From: Pogostemon cablin | Taxonomy: Eukaryota; Streptophyta; Magnoliopsida; Lamiales; Lamiaceae | Assembly (NCBI GenBank): GCA_023678885.1 | Contig: CM042955.1 | Location: 22,827,835-22,891,834, forward strand | Direction: 5' to 3' | DNA: 64,000 bases | In this document: in pieces, positions 20,747 through 32,229 of the stretch | How positions within the stretch are numbered: position 1 is the first letter of the stretch | How the letters are laid out: each line of letters opens with the position of its first letter | The notes under the pieces: model-generated | The model's database searches: none | What the model was told of the DNA's origin: nothing | Seen by the model: only the letters and a program-made list of their open reading frames with translations | Made by a program: the position numbers and the translations under genes

Positions 20747-23700
20747 CTACGCTGCCTTATCTGCTGACACGCATCTAATCCCCATTCCTTCTACATGCCC
20801 ATCGAACGCTTTCGCTGGAAGGCTCTTAGTAAAAGGATCAGCTAGGTTATCCTCAGATGCTATCTTAGCAACAACGACTTTCCCTCTTTTAACGATGTCT
20901 CGAATTAAGTGGTACTTGCGCTCAATGTGTTTACTCGCCTTATGGGCTCGTGGTTCCTTCGAGTTTGCTACTGCACCACTGTTATCATAATAAATTGTGA
21001 TTGCTTTGGGCAAACCAGGAATCACATCCAAGTCCATTAAGAAGTTCCTGAGCCATACTGCTTCTTTAGCTGCCTCAGAGGCTGCTACATATTCAGCTTC
21101 CATGGTAGAGTCCGCAACGCATTTCTGCTTTACACTCCTCCATATTACGGCTCCTCCTCCAAGAGTATACACATAACCCGAGGTGGATTTACTAGCATCC
21201 CTATCTGACTGGAAATCCGAATCAGTATAACCCAAAGGTAACAAAGTATCTGCCCGGTAAACCATCACATAATCCCTAGTCCTTCGCAGGTACTTCAAAA
21301 TATGCTTTACCGCAGTCCAATGCCCTTGTCCTGCATTACTTTGATACCTACTGACCATGCCCATGGCATAACAGATATCTGGTCTCGTACATAGCATAGC
21401 ATACATGAAACTTCCCACTGCCGAAGCATAAGGGACCAGCTTCATTGCCTCTATTTCATGTTGTGTCTTTGGACACATTTCCTTAGATAGAGGTATTCCA
21501 AGTCTGAAAGGTAGAAAACCTTTCTTGGAATCTTGCATGCTAAAACGAGTCAGTATTGTATCAATATATGAAGCTTGGGATAAGCACAACATTCTTTTCT
21601 TGCGATCCCTTATTAATTTGATCCCAAGAATGTGTCCGGGCTCTCCCAAGTCCTTCATCTCAAATTGCTTGGACAGCCATACCCTTACGCCCGACAATAC
21701 CTTTACATTGTTTCCAATTAGCAGAATATCATCCACGTAGAGTACAAGAAATACCACTACGTTTCCGTCACACTTCTTGTATACACATGATTCATCCGGA
21801 CATTGAATAAATCCATATGACTGGATTACTTCATCAAAACGGATGTTCCAAGATCTTGAAGCTTGTTTCAATCCATAAATGGACTTTTTAAGCTTACACA
21901 CAAGATGTTCTTCGCCCTTTGCAATGAAACCCTCTGGTTGCTTCATATAGATGTTTTCCTCAAGACTTCCATTCAGGAAAGCTGTCTTGACATCCATCTG
22001 CCATACCTCATAGTCCATATGAGCAGCAATAGACAAAAGAATCCGGATTGACTTAAGCATGGCCACGGATGAGAAGGTTTCCTCATAATCGATTCCTTCT
22101 TTCTGAGTATATCCTTTAGCCACAAGCCTTGCTTTAAAGGTTTCCACCTTACCGTCAGATCCTCTTTTTCTCTTATAGATCCACTTGCATCCAATAGCTT
22201 TTACACCATTAGGTGGTTCTACAAGCTCCCAGACATGATTAGAATACATGGATTCTATCTCAGATTTCATTGCGTTTTGCCATATTTGAGCATCTTTATC
22301 CTGTAATGCCTCGTTGTAATTCCATGGGTCAATTTCATGTTCACCTGGGACCAAGTCGGATGAATCTCCCAATCCCATAAATCTATCTGGTTGTCTGGCA
22401 ACCCTCCCACTACGACGAGGCTCCGCAGGTATTTGTGTATCATGTGTGACACGTGGTGCAGTGTCCTGTGGTATATCCTCTTGCACAGTTGGTATTATAT
22501 TTGGTGTTTCCTCTCTTACTTCATCTAGAACAATTTCACTCATGGGTTTATAATCCATTATATAATCCTCTTCCAAAAATCTGGCATTCGCGCTCACGAT
22601 CACCTTTTGGTCCTTGGGACTATAAAATAAACCACCCTTCGTTCCTCTAGGATACCCTATAAACAGACAAATATCAGTACGTGATTCTAACTTATCAGCA
22701 TCTGCCTTTAACACGTGTGCCGGAGCACCCCAAATCCGAACATGTTTCAGACTAGGCTTGGGCCCGGTCCACAGTTCTGTGGGTGTGGAGGCCACCGATT
22801 TAGAAGGTACTAAGTTTAGAATGTAAGCCGCTGTTTCTAAGGCGTGTCCCCAAAACGAATTTGGTAATTCTGAATAACTCATCATTGATCTTACCATTTC
22901 CATAAGAGTCCTATTCCTTCTTTCCGCTACACCATTCTGCTGGGGTGTGCCCGGTGCAGACAATTGGGATTCAATCCCATTTTCCGATAAATAATTCCTA
23001 AACTCTCCCAAGAGATATTCACCACCACGATCAGATCGTAGTGTTTTGATATATTTTCCAAGTTGCTTTTCCACATCAGCCTTGTATTCTTTGAATTTAT
23101 CAAAGCATTCAGACTTGCGGCGCATCAAATAAATATATCCGTATCTTGGATAATCGTCAATGAAAGTGACGAAATATTCAAAACCACCTCTTGCCTGGAC
23201 AGACATAGGACCACATAAATCAGAATGAACCAATTCCAACAAATCCTTGGCTCTATGCCCCTTTGCCTTGAAAGGCCTTTTTGTCATTTTTCCTTCCAAG
23301 CAGGATTCGCAAGTTGGATAATTTTCCACTACTAATGAACTCAGAGGTCCATCAGCTATCAACCTTTGAATCCTACTCAGGTTAATATGACCTAGTCTTA
23401 GATGCCAAAGATATGTTTGATTCATTTTAGAAGGTTCTTTTCTCTTATTAGTAGATGTATCATTCATTTCAATTTGTTGCACTGTGGGAGTAATTGGATT
23501 AAGAGTATACAAATTATCTATCAATGCACCATCACAGATAAAAATTCCATTTTTCCTTAAAACAACTTTGTCATTAAAAGAAACAGAATATCCATCCATA
23601 AACAATTTAGAAACTGAAATTAAATTCTTTCTAAAATGAGGTACATAAAGACAATTCCTCAAAACAAGAGTTTTATTCTTATTAAAAGATAAATAGACGT

Positions 23701-24694
23701 CTCCCACTGCAACAGCTGCTACTCTTGTAGCATTTCCCATGAGTATAGTAATCTCTCCATCACTGAGCTGTCGGGTTTGGTGGAACCCCTGCAAAGAATT
23801 GCAGACATGGTCAGTGGCTCCCGTATCTACACACCAAGTGTCAGCAGATACAGCCGCTAAACACGATTCAACAACTAGTATATAAGACTTACCATTCCTG
23901 TTCCCCTTCAGAAGAGGGCAGTCTGCCTTGTAGTGTCCTGGCTGCTTGCATTTGAAGCACTTGCCTTTAAGCTTCTTGACTGCTCCAGTCTTTGCTTTCA
24001 CTTGGTTCACCGATGCTGAATTTCCTTGCTTCTTTTTCTTCCTACCGCCTTTCGGCCTAGGATGAGCAACATATTCAGCAACATGAACCTGAGGAGGTCT
24101 ACGAAACAGTTCTTCCACCGCCACAAGTTCTGTCAGAAGTTCCGCCAATGTGTACAAATGTTTGTTCATACCATAGTTCAGGCGAAACTGCTCAAAACTC
24201 CTAGGCAAGCTTTGGAGTATGATATCGACCTGGGTTTCCCCATCGATTTCAGCTCCAAGAACTTCCAACTCATTGAGTTGGCCCATCATCCTGAGGACAT
24301 GTTCCCTTACGGAAGTACCCTCAGCCATTTTGGTATTCATCAAGACCGACATGCCCTTCGACCTAGCAGGACGACTCTGATGTCCGAAGAGTTCCTTAAG
24401 ATTATGCATCATATCATAGGCGGTCTCCATGGCTTGATGCTGAGTCTGAAGCACATTTGACATAGAAGCCAAAATGTAGCATTTAGCCATCCTATCAGCC
24501 TTGGTCCACCTATTATAAGCATTTCTTTGCTCTTCAGTAGAGTCATCATTAGGTTCCGGAGGACATTCCTCAGAGAGAACAAAGATATAATCTTCAGCAG
24601 TTAAAACAATGTCCATGTTTCGCTTCCAGTCGACATAATTTGTACCAGTAAATTTATGCTCTTTAAGTATTACAGAAAGTGAGTTGAGTGCCAT
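20747..24694 (-). CDS. intact copia gag-pol polyprotein
   Basis: 1315-aa uninterrupted frame. I use the ATG at 24692-24694 (MALNSLSV), not the upstream TTG. Gag carries LFGHQSRPARSKGM and a CCHC knuckle CFKCKQPGHYKADC. Protease active site WCVDTGATDHVC. Integrase has WHLRLGHINLSRIQ, CESC, TFIDD, RSDRGGEY and NGVAERRNR, so the DDE residues are all present. Reverse transcriptase has VLYVDDILLIG. RNase H has STSGYVYTLGG, DSTMEAEYVA and the SKHIERKYH tail. The order is that of Ty1/copia. All catalytic signatures are intact and the LTRs are close to identical, so this copy could still supply protein. It ends 23 bp before the 3' LTR. Plus-strand frames inside it (for example 24026-24460) are shadows. 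Confidence 0.95.
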   Translation of the reverse strand: MALNSLSVILKEHKFTGTNYVDWKRNMDIVLTAEDYIFVLSEECPPEPNDDSTEEQRNAYNRWTKADRMAKCYILASMSNVLQTQHQAMETAYDMMHNLKELFGHQSRPARSKGMSVLMNTKMAEGTSVREHVLRMMGQLNELEVLGAEIDGETQVDIILQSLPRSFEQFRLNYGMNKHLYTLAELLTELVAVEELFRRPPQVHVAEYVAHPRPKGGRKKKKQGNSASVNQVKAKTGAVKKLKGKCFKCKQPGHYKADCPLLKGNRNGKSYILVVESCLAAVSADTWCVDTGATDHVCNSLQGFHQTRQLSDGEITILMGNATRVAAVAVGDVYLSFNKNKTLVLRNCLYVPHFRKNLISVSKLFMDGYSVSFNDKVVLRKNGIFICDGALIDNLYTLNPITPTVQQIEMNDTSTNKRKEPSKMNQTYLWHLRLGHINLSRIQRLIADGPLSSLVVENYPTCESCLEGKMTKRPFKAKGHRAKDLLELVHSDLCGPMSVQARGGFEYFVTFIDDYPRYGYIYLMRRKSECFDKFKEYKADVEKQLGKYIKTLRSDRGGEYLLGEFRNYLSENGIESQLSAPGTPQQNGVAERRNRTLMEMVRSMMSYSELPNSFWGHALETAAYILNLVPSKSVASTPTELWTGPKPSLKHVRIWGAPAHVLKADADKLESRTDICLFIGYPRGTKGGLFYSPKDQKVIVSANARFLEEDYIMDYKPMSEIVLDEVREETPNIIPTVQEDIPQDTAPRVTHDTQIPAEPRRSGRVARQPDRFMGLGDSSDLVPGEHEIDPWNYNEALQDKDAQIWQNAMKSEIESMYSNHVWELVEPPNGVKAIGCKWIYKRKRGSDGKVETFKARLVAKGYTQKEGIDYEETFSSVAMLKSIRILLSIAAHMDYEVWQMDVKTAFLNGSLEENIYMKQPEGFIAKGEEHLVCKLKKSIYGLKQASRSWNIRFDEVIQSYGFIQCPDESCVYKKCDGNVVVFLVLYVDDILLIGNNVKVLSGVRVWLSKQFEMKDLGEPGHILGIKLIRDRKKRMLCLSQASYIDTILTRFSMQDSKKGFLPFRLGIPLSKEMCPKTQHEIEAMKLVPYASAVGSFMYAMLCTRPDICYAMGMVSRYQSNAGQGHWTAVKHILKYLRRTRDYVMVYRADTLLPLGYTDSDFQSDRDASKSTSGYVYTLGGGAVIWRSVKQKCVADSTMEAEYVAASEAAKEAVWLRNFLMDLDVIPGLPKAITIYYDNSGAVANSKEPRAHKASKHIERKYHLIRDIVKRGKVVVAKIASEDNLADPFTKSLPAKAFDGHVEGMGIRCVSADKAA

Positions 24695-26340
24695 TTGAAA
24701 GTCCTGAGAATCATAATTAAATAAACAGATCAAACACTTCGAATTTATCAATTTATATTGAATCCCTCAAAACAATATAAAATAAAATTCACCAACATCT
24801 CAAGCACCGTGAATTTGCATGCCACGATAGTGTGGACGTATACAAACCCGAACATTTACAAGAGAAGGTTTTACCCAATAATTTCATTTGTCAACCTAAC
24901 TTTATGACAAAATAATTAATAGTCGGTTTCTATTTAGCCATGCAAATAACAGCAGTGACTCCGATGGGGAGGATACATATTATTTACACCTAAGTGTATA
25001 CCATTATTTAATCCCAAGTCCGCGGCCCAAGCTTGTGTGCCTTACAGATGGAGAAGTACACACGCGCTCAAATAACTTCCTACGATTATCTTAAAGAAGT
25101 TTGTACCAGTGATCCGTGAACAAACTCATCTGATAGGGAGGAAGGCTCTAATGCTAACGCGCAAGTTTACTCACATCACTTACAAACCAATAATGGAGGC
25201 CATGGGAATTTATATACCAATTCCCTCTCCCACTTAGTTATTTAGCACAGAGGGTTTTTAACATGCATATAATATTTCATAATAAAATATACAACTTAGC
25301 ATGCTTCTATTAAAGTAATTTAAATCAAATAAATCACATAGAACATGCCTTACACATATATAACAATTAATTGTCAAGCAAAACAATTAAATCAATTATA
25401 TATAAAATTAATTGCACAAAACTGTTGGATCAATAATGGGCCCAGCAATCCCAAACATAATAAGCATAAAATGAGCAGCCCAATTTAAAATAAATAAAGC
25501 CCATTTATCCTGCTTATTCCAGCATGAGGAAAAACAGCCCAATATAAAAAAAACGGCCCAAACAAATCCAACAATAAAAAAAACAGCAATTAAAATTGGG
25601 CCCTATAAATTAAAACAGATAAGAGCCCAACAGTTAACAAACATACGGCCCAACTTTCATAAAATCAAAACAAGCCCAAGACAGACGCAAGCCCAAATCG
25701 CAGCCCAAGAAGACTGAAGCCCTAGGAAGAGTCGCCCGCCTCCTCTTCATCCTGCAGGGATACCGGTGCAACCAGTCACCGCCGAGCCGCTGTCTCCAGT
25801 GGCGCCGCCAAACGACCACCGGAATTTCACTGTTGGCCCGCCACAGAGCACCTACCGGCCGCAGTCTCCTTCCAGCCATAGTTTCACTGCCAGCAGTCGA
25901 CGGCTGGAAACAATACCACAGCGTCAACCGGCGGCCGCGCCCACAGCCGTACACTGTCGCGCCGTCAGTTCGCCGGAATTGCTTCCTCCGCCCACTGCCG
26001 TGCTGGCTCCGCACCGGAGACCTCGCAGCAGCATCGACCAGCGCCGCCTCATACCGCCGCGCACCGCCACAGACAGACCAGCTGCACTCTCCCCTGGCCA
26101 ATCCGATGATATCCGCCACCCCCGTCCGCGACCAGACCGCCGATGCAGTCCACGCTTCAGAGGCCGCATCGATCTGCTCCGATTCGACCGGGATCGGATG
26201 GATCTCAATCAGAACCCTCTGTCGAACTCCACCACGAATGCACCCGGGAGCAACCACAGTGGCGTCGCCACGCATCCTCTGCGACGATCGACCATGAATC
26301 GGGGCCGCCAATCTCGGCATAAGTGTCGTCGCCTCGATTC

Positions 26341-26460
26341 CACCAGTCGTTGACGCCGACTCGTCTTGGAATCATCACCGCCGCGCCGTCGCCTCGATTC
26401 CGCCAGTCGTTGACGCCGACTCATCTTGGAATCATCACCGCCGTGCCGTCGCCTCGATTC
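26341..26460. repeat. 60-bp tandem repeat in the copia leader
   Basis: Two adjacent units differing at three or four positions, with partial units on both sides (from about 26326 to 26471). The period is divisible by three, so it keeps frame in any coding reading. Confidence 0.85.
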
Positions 26461-26796
26461 CGCCAGTCGTATATCCATTGCCGCCGTGACATCACTGACT
26501 CGGCCCGAAGCCACGCGCCTCCATGTCAGACGATCACGCGCCGCCGGGAAGACCACACATTGAGCAGTGTGCGTGTGTGTGATACAAACAAGGCAGATGC
26601 TGACTAATGTGTATGACTGACTTGTGTGTACAGTGTAAAAAAAAACACACATCACATCAAATAAACAAGTCAATCTGACTAACTTTTTGAACACACGAAA
26701 CAGGATCAATAAACATGTGATTAAAGCCAGATTAAAATAATTAATCAAATAATCACAAAAACTAATTCTTACAAATCACATTTCACCAAGAAACAA

Positions 26797-26809
26797 GGCT
26801 CTGATACCA
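26797..26809 (-). other. primer-binding site (tRNA-Met) of the intronic copia element
   Basis: Minus-strand TGGTATCAGAGCC lies 2 bp inside the 5' LTR, an exact initiator-tRNA-Met match. Confidence 0.88.
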
Positions 26810-26811
26810 AT

Positions 26812-29800
26812 TGTTAGAATTGGACCTTATGGTGAACATGATTCAATAAGATAAAACAGATAATTAAACAGCGGAAGCATTAAATAAATAACCTGACTTC
26901 AGGGTTGGTGTAGTGGATGATGATCTGAGAAGAACACCTCTGATCTTCTGCAGTATTACCCAAAGTCAACTCTCTGGTGTTGTGTGGTCAACAATCCCCA
27001 GAGAGTTCTCAATCTGTTCCTGATCTCTTCTACGTAAGAGGCGCAGAGTTAGGTTATTAGGAACTGAGACAACTTATATATACTTGGGCTACTGCAGGGA
27101 CCAGGAGGAGAAATTGGGCTGGGCCTCATTCAGATTTAATTAACCAAGCTTAGCCCAAAGCTTTTAATTAAATCCAATAACAATAATATAGTCCACTAAA
27201 ATATTATTATTGCACTACCCATCCAATCCCAAAATTATGTTCTGGGCTCCTTCTTATTATAAGCCCGATAGTCTCCCCATGTTTAAGATATACAATGTCC
27301 ATTAATTAATTAAGTTACTGACAACTCAAATTAATTAATATCTCATCCGAGAGTAGTACCACTCAACCTTATTATCATGCCGGAAATTAATCCACTTGCA
27401 AGATTTACATGATAAACCTTATGAGCTCCTCAAGGGGACATCATCAACCTATGACGGACACGGATTCCTTCTACAATCAACAGCACACCATAGAGACAGC
27501 ACTACTTCCCAACTCACCGAGTTTGTTGATTTAATACATTTAAATCTCACCCATTGATGAATCAAATAAATATATACTGCCTTACGTGTCGAGGTTATTG
27601 TATAGGGATTAAGAGCACGAACATCCATAATAACAGAGATCAAGTTCTTCTATATAGACAGTACAAGTTGAACGATCTCAGACGGTTGTTGAGAGTGGAA
27701 TTTCACGTATTTTAGGTCTCACATTACACCGTTTTTGATAGAATGTGGCCATGATTTTGTATAAAATGACATGGTTTTCATATCTTGCATAATTAAGATG
27801 CTACTAAGGTGTTTTGTTGAGTTTTGAAGGGTAAAACATGATCAAAAGTTCAAAGTTGGAATGAGGAGTGAAAGTGAGAAGGAATGCTGAAAAATACAGT
27901 CCATGTTGCACAAATTTCTGTATTCTTATAGAAGTCCAAATTGATCATATGATATATGGTTGGAAAGCCACAGAAGAGAGGGTCATTTTGACGTAAAGAA
28001 CACCCCAATTGGTTTCCAAACGAGAAAGTTATGATCAAAGTGCTAACGTCGCACATGCTGTACCGAGCAGCCAATTTGCATAACTTTTTACATATTCAAA
28101 TGTTGAATTTTCTGAGAGTTCTTTATATAGATAGAAAGCCAAGGAAAAGAGGAACGCGTGAGCGTAAAAATCATTCAAATTGGAGTCCGTATAAAGAAGT
28201 TATGCTCAAAACGGTGAAGTCGCGCAATGCAGTCTCCGCAGCTCGGGAGGCCGCTCGGCTCGAGCGGGAGCAACTTTGTGCGAATTTCCAGCCGAGTTGG
28301 GTTGTTTCAGAACCTACATGACGGCCCCATTCTAACCATATGCTGCTCGGCTGGTTTGGGGGCAGCTCGGCCATGAGCTCGGCCCGAGCAAGGTGCCGAG
28401 CGGCCCAAAATCGGGCCCAGACGAGACCTGTTCGATGCAGCAGGGTATATATACCCTCAAGTCACGATTCTGAAGCAGTTTCGATCGCGAAAAAGCCCTG
28501 CATCAGTCCTAGAAACAATTAGGGAGATCGAGACACAAATTGGAGAGAACCCATCTATAATCCATCATCAATTCATACCTACAATTCTTCCATATCAGAT
28601 TGACAACTTGATTTCACCATCCATCCACTTCCAAGAGGGTTCCAAGTGCTAATTGAGGGAGAATCGAGCAATTGGAGAGACGGAGAAGGAACGAAAGACT
28701 ACGTCTACACTAGGGTTTCACAATTCCTATCTTTTCCTTCCTTTTACTTTGATTTTTGGTATGAATTGCTTAGCCATGAGTGTTGCTTGTGACCTCATGG
28801 GCTAATTTTATATACAGTTCTAAGGTTTGATGGATTGATTTAATTGATTTGGGGATTTAGACCAAAGAATAGGATTTTATGCAGTTGATCTTTTGATTTT
28901 ACTTATTTTATTAAGACTTGTTTATCTGCTTCGTAACGTCTTCATAATATATTCATGACATTCGCTATAATGCTTGGATTATTGTGTTAGCTTGTGTGCG
29001 TTCATGATTGGTATTGTCTATCTGTTAGGGATTAGAGTAGCTCCGCTATAAGCACTTTAATTTCATGAACTGGTTAATCAAATACTTGATTAGTTTAGTG
29101 GAACAATGCAATTAGACAATCAAGTAGGAAGTGAATAGAACCTTATAATAATTCCAGAAAATATCTTGTTAGTCGAACTTACCATCCGGAGGTATTGTTG
29201 TTCGCTGGATTAGTATCTAGGAATAAGGCTTGGTAATATTTGCGCACCTTAGGATTTAAACCAGATTAAACTGTTAGCTTTGAATCGAATCATATTCGGT
29301 GGGATAACAGGGATATGTGGTGTATTTTCAGTGAAACTGTATGAATGAACAATCGTAAGTTTAATAACCCAAATTAATTGGTCAATACCTGATACCTTAG
29401 AACTATTTGTTATCTCTTGATTAGACACTTGCTTTTATTTTTCCTTGCTTTTAATTAATTCAGTTATTTAATATTTCGTTATTTAGATTAATTCACAACA
29501 AAACATTGGAAATTGGTTACTCAATTCTGATTAATTAGTAATTTACAGAATAAATAAATAATTAGCTGTCTTAGCGGGATCGATAATTTAACTTGGGTAC
29601 TTGTTGCTACAATTGACATCCTTATACTTGAGGATTAAATTATAGTGTGCAACGGTCCTACTCAATACACAAAGCAGTGTACTAATGTGGTTCTATATTC
29701 AAGACAAACTAATACCAAACCACACTACAACCATACCGATAGATAGTCCCCGTCTATCTCGGTTGTGAGCATCTGTTTATACTTTATAAGGAAACTGATA

Positions 29801-29988
29801 ATATGATCTTCCGCGTGTTGTCGCACAACATATTATCTACAGTATAAAGTAAATGGACTTTTGCATAAACATATAAATAAATAATTTATAATATGCAAAA
29901 CAGTTTGATCATATGATTCTCATTTCAAATAAAATCGTTATTACATTGTTTAATACAAAAGCAAGGCTTTTAGTATACAAATCTAACA
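26812..29988 (-). repeat. 5' LTR of the intronic copia element, interrupted by a solo LTR
   Basis: Matches the 3' LTR (19519-20724) up to CAGACGGT at 27686, then resumes at 29652 with ACGGTCCTACTC. Without 27687-29651 and one duplication copy it is 1207 bp. Confidence 0.95.
27687..29651 (+). mobile_element. solo LTR, probably gypsy, nested in the copia 5' LTR
   Basis: 1965 bp, starting TGTTGAGAGTGG and ending ATAGTGTGCA, flanked by the perfect 5-bp duplication ACGGT (27682-27686 and 29652-29656). The empty site is visible in the sister LTR at about 20392. There is no internal coding region, so this is one LTR left after recombination. A palindromic TATA region GGGTATATATACCC (about 28444-28457) suggests plus orientation, and a GC-rich GCTCGG-repeating block precedes it. 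LTR length and tail style recall Athila/Tat gypsy elements, but that is inference. Confidence 0.9.
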
Positions 29989-30928
29989 GTTGTGTATACT
30001 ATTGACTTATTCAATTTACTTGTTGAGCAGGACTATGAAAACGTTAAGCAGCATCGGGAAATTTGAAAGTATGTATTTGAAGTTGAATGAAATAGGAGCG
30101 GAGAGTTGGTCTCGTGTGCTATACCCTGTAAGAAAATATGAATTCGTCACGAATAATACTGCAGAGAGTTGGAACAGGTGTATTTCCTGGGCTCGTTCGC
30201 TCCCAGTGATTTATTTCTTGGAAACAGTGAGGCACATTATCGGTGGTTGGTTCATGAGTTGTCTTGAAGAGGCAGAAACAGAGACTGGGCCTCTATGTCG
30301 AATCGTTTCTAGTGAGTTATCCCGTGTAGTTGAAGCTAGCATGGGATTGGAAGTCATTTGATTGGAGATGAGACCTACACGGTGAAGAGCACCACAAATA
30401 GTTGCATAGTAGATTTGGAAAATCGGTTATGTGACTGTGGAGTATTTCAAGCCGATGTAATTCCATGCGTCCATATGGCGGCAGCAATCAGGTTGGAGTT
30501 ATTCCTTGATTTATAAATACTACTTTCAGATTCTTTACATAGAGGAATATAGTTATGATATTTTAATTACAGCATTAAAGTAAATGGTGTTATATTTATC
30601 TAGGTTTGCAAAGTATGATGTGAACTCTTTTATTGGTGATTACTACTTGAATGAGAGGGTGAAGGAAATGTGGGGTGGTTTGGTGCTCTCTGTTCCCGAC
30701 CAATCTCAATGGCAGAGTTTGGGATTACATGGAGATGATGTTTGTAACCCACCTGATTGCCCGAAACAAGCTGGCAGGCCTAAAAGATCTCGGATAAAGT
30801 CAGCAAAAGAGAAGCATTTCAAGAAAATGAGGACTCAGCACTGCAGTAGATGCAATGACAGTGGTCACAACATGAGTACCTGTACTTTCCACCGGTTAAT
30901 GAAAAGCAACTCAACGACCAATATGTGA

Positions 30929-31709
30929 GGGTAGCTGAACATATAAGTGATATCATGAAAATTTTAAGTTACAATTATTTTTATAAGATGGCGAACATGT
31001 TGATTAGATTGGGGTCCGTAGAGTGCGATCCTTGATGAGTTGTTCATATTGACTGGTTGTTGTGTATCACCTGGTGATGTTACTTTGATGTGATTTTTAT
31101 TTGTTAAGTTATTTCAATTGAGATTGTTTAGTGAAGTTGTTATTTTAGGGTTTATATACTTATGCCAGAGTAGAACTACATGTAGGGGTTATACATAGAG
31201 GTTTTCAATTTTAATTAATATAGGGTTTTAGTTAAAATACATGTAGTATTTAATGTCTGTATCTCCACTTAAATTAATATAGGTTGTTATGTTCGTTTAT
31301 TGTCAAAACGGTGAAAACCATGAAGTAGGTCCTCCTACATTCACACATTATCCATTATATACTTGGAACAGAAGCCATACAATGGGTATGAAATATTAAT
31401 GGATATTAGTGCAAAATAAATATTTCAATAAAAATGTTGGATCTAGAGCAACTATCATTCAACCAAACAACCTCCATTTAAGAACTCAATTACCCTACTC
31501 CATTTAACAACTCCAGCACCCTAAACCACTAAAAATCAGAGCCGTAAACCCCAACATCATACATCGAAACAACCTCCATTACCCTATTCTATTTCCCAAA
31601 TCCATTTACTCCAACAATTCACCAGTTCATCATCTTTGTAGAACACAAGATAGCCACAAATAAAGCCCAAGATCTAATAAGTGTAATCATCATATACTTT
31701 CCATATCTC
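30929..31709. other. 3' ends of two converging MULE genes
   Basis: No coding signal. This is the presumed 3' UTR of the transposase gene (plus) meeting that of the GRF zinc-finger gene (minus). A reading frame at 31640-31709 would continue the GRF protein with a hydrophobic segment if a frameshift is allowed. Confidence 0.4.
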
Positions 31710-32069
31710 TCAATGTTTTCGTTCGTTAGCCATTTCATGTTTCTCCTTCAATAGAAGGAGAATTATAGACTTTGTTCTTGGAGGCACTGGAGGATCGACC
31801 CATTCGAAATAATTACATCCACCACCGTTTCGCTGCAATGCAAGAGTGATTAACATTAACACATCCAACATTGTACGTATATATCTTATGCTTTTGAATT
31901 GTACTTATATAACTATTAAATTTGTAACCTGCCATGCTCGGCACCCGTAGAATCGTAGATCTGGAGTCGCTTCAGTCCAAGAAGTTCGCAAGTTTGTATT
32001 TGTACCACAATAGCAGGCCGTAAACCTTACCCTTCCTGATGTAAACGACGACGAATCTGTGGATGACAT
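31710..32069 (-). CDS. GRF-type zinc-finger protein, two exons
   Basis: Start MSSTDSSSFTSGR at the ATG 32067-32069. Exon 1 (32069-31929) encodes ACYCGTNTNLRTSWTEATPD and LRFYGCRAWQ. The donor is CAG|GTTAC. Exon 2 starts after TTGCAG at 31832 and gives RNGGGCNYFEWVDPPVPPRT. Together these form the GRF zinc finger C-x-C...C...C with the conserved RFYGC and FEWVDPP. The spliced protein is about 87 aa and stops at 31710-31712. Plant relatives usually run on into a coiled stretch and a C-terminal membrane segment. Here that segment (MMITLIRSWALFVAILC) is present in another frame just downstream, so the gene may carry a late frameshift. It lies inside the MULE, convergent to the transposase gene. 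GRF fingers bind single-stranded or structured nucleic acid in other proteins; the role here is unknown. Confidence 0.65.
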
Positions 32070-32229
32070 CCTCTCTTGATGTAAATTGGCGAATTGAGTG
32101 AGCTGTTGGTGGATAAGAGAGTTAGGGTTCGTAGCGGGTGTCTTATTTCTGATTTTAATTTGGGGGTTACACATTTGGGAAAAAATACCTGTTTGTATCC
32201 CCTATTATACACACACGTCCTTTTCCACG

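Larger units (their letters stand above)
24752..26811 (-). other. long leader of the intronic copia element with a GC-rich island
   Basis: About 2.1 kb lie between the primer site and gag, unusually long for copia. Bases 24752-25630 are AT-rich, with many AGCCCAA/GGCCCA words from 25435. From about 25700 to 26560 the composition switches to GC-rich, full of CCGCC and CGCC words. An exact 60-bp tandem repeat is present (26341-26400 and 26401-26460, with flanking partial units). In the element's sense direction this gives a frame (26209-26748) with a repeated 20-residue Arg-rich unit (RRQRLAESRRRRGGDDSKTS). The island may be a captured host fragment or an extra reading frame; neither is established. 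Confidence 0.6.
19519..29988 (-). mobile_element. Ty1/copia LTR retrotransposon in the MULE transposase intron
   Basis: Complete element on the minus strand with TG...CA ends and the perfect duplication GTTGT (19514-19518, 29989-29993). The 3' LTR is 19519-20724. The 5' LTR is 26812-29988 and is enlarged by a 1965-bp nested solo LTR. The tRNA-Met primer site and polypurine tract are in place and the polyprotein frame is open. The LTRs, after removal of the nested insertion, are almost the same length (1206 and 1207 bp) and differ by roughly a dozen substitutions that I counted by eye, so the insertion is fairly young. Confidence 0.97.
17780..30928 (+). pseudogene. MULE (mudrA-like) transposase, decayed and interrupted by an intronic copia element
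   Basis: Exons 17780-19454, 30031-30491 and 30604-30928. The N-terminal part begins MVDRYILVHYNRCWDG, PB1-like. A MuDR DNA-binding stretch follows (GSKKEMKLAVAMYNLKCR, then YRSKKCRWYVKYKGKSPCEF), then the MULE catalytic domain RPVIVVDGTHLKGGYKGV, FPLAVGVASTENNEDWSWF. After the intron come TNNTAESWNRCI, a SWIM finger (CDCGVFQADVIPCVH) and a C-terminal CCHC knuckle (CSRCNDSGHNMSTC). Splice sites at 19454|19455 and 30030|30031 join codons correctly across the 10.5 kb inserted copia. Breaks: stops near 17993, 18044, 18314, 18434, 18796, 19243 and 19308, and frameshifts near 18600 and 30360. The usual second catalytic Asp (SDRHKS in relatives) reads YQHKS here. Not functional. Confidence 0.9.

Noticed and set aside
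24026..24460. 144-codon plus-strand frame opposite the copia gag
   Set aside because: Shadow of the gag coding strand; no motif of its own.
25766..26353. 195-codon plus-strand frame in the GC-rich leader island
   Set aside because: Antisense to the element. Long frames on both strands are expected in GC-rich DNA; the island is reported but the frame is not called a gene.
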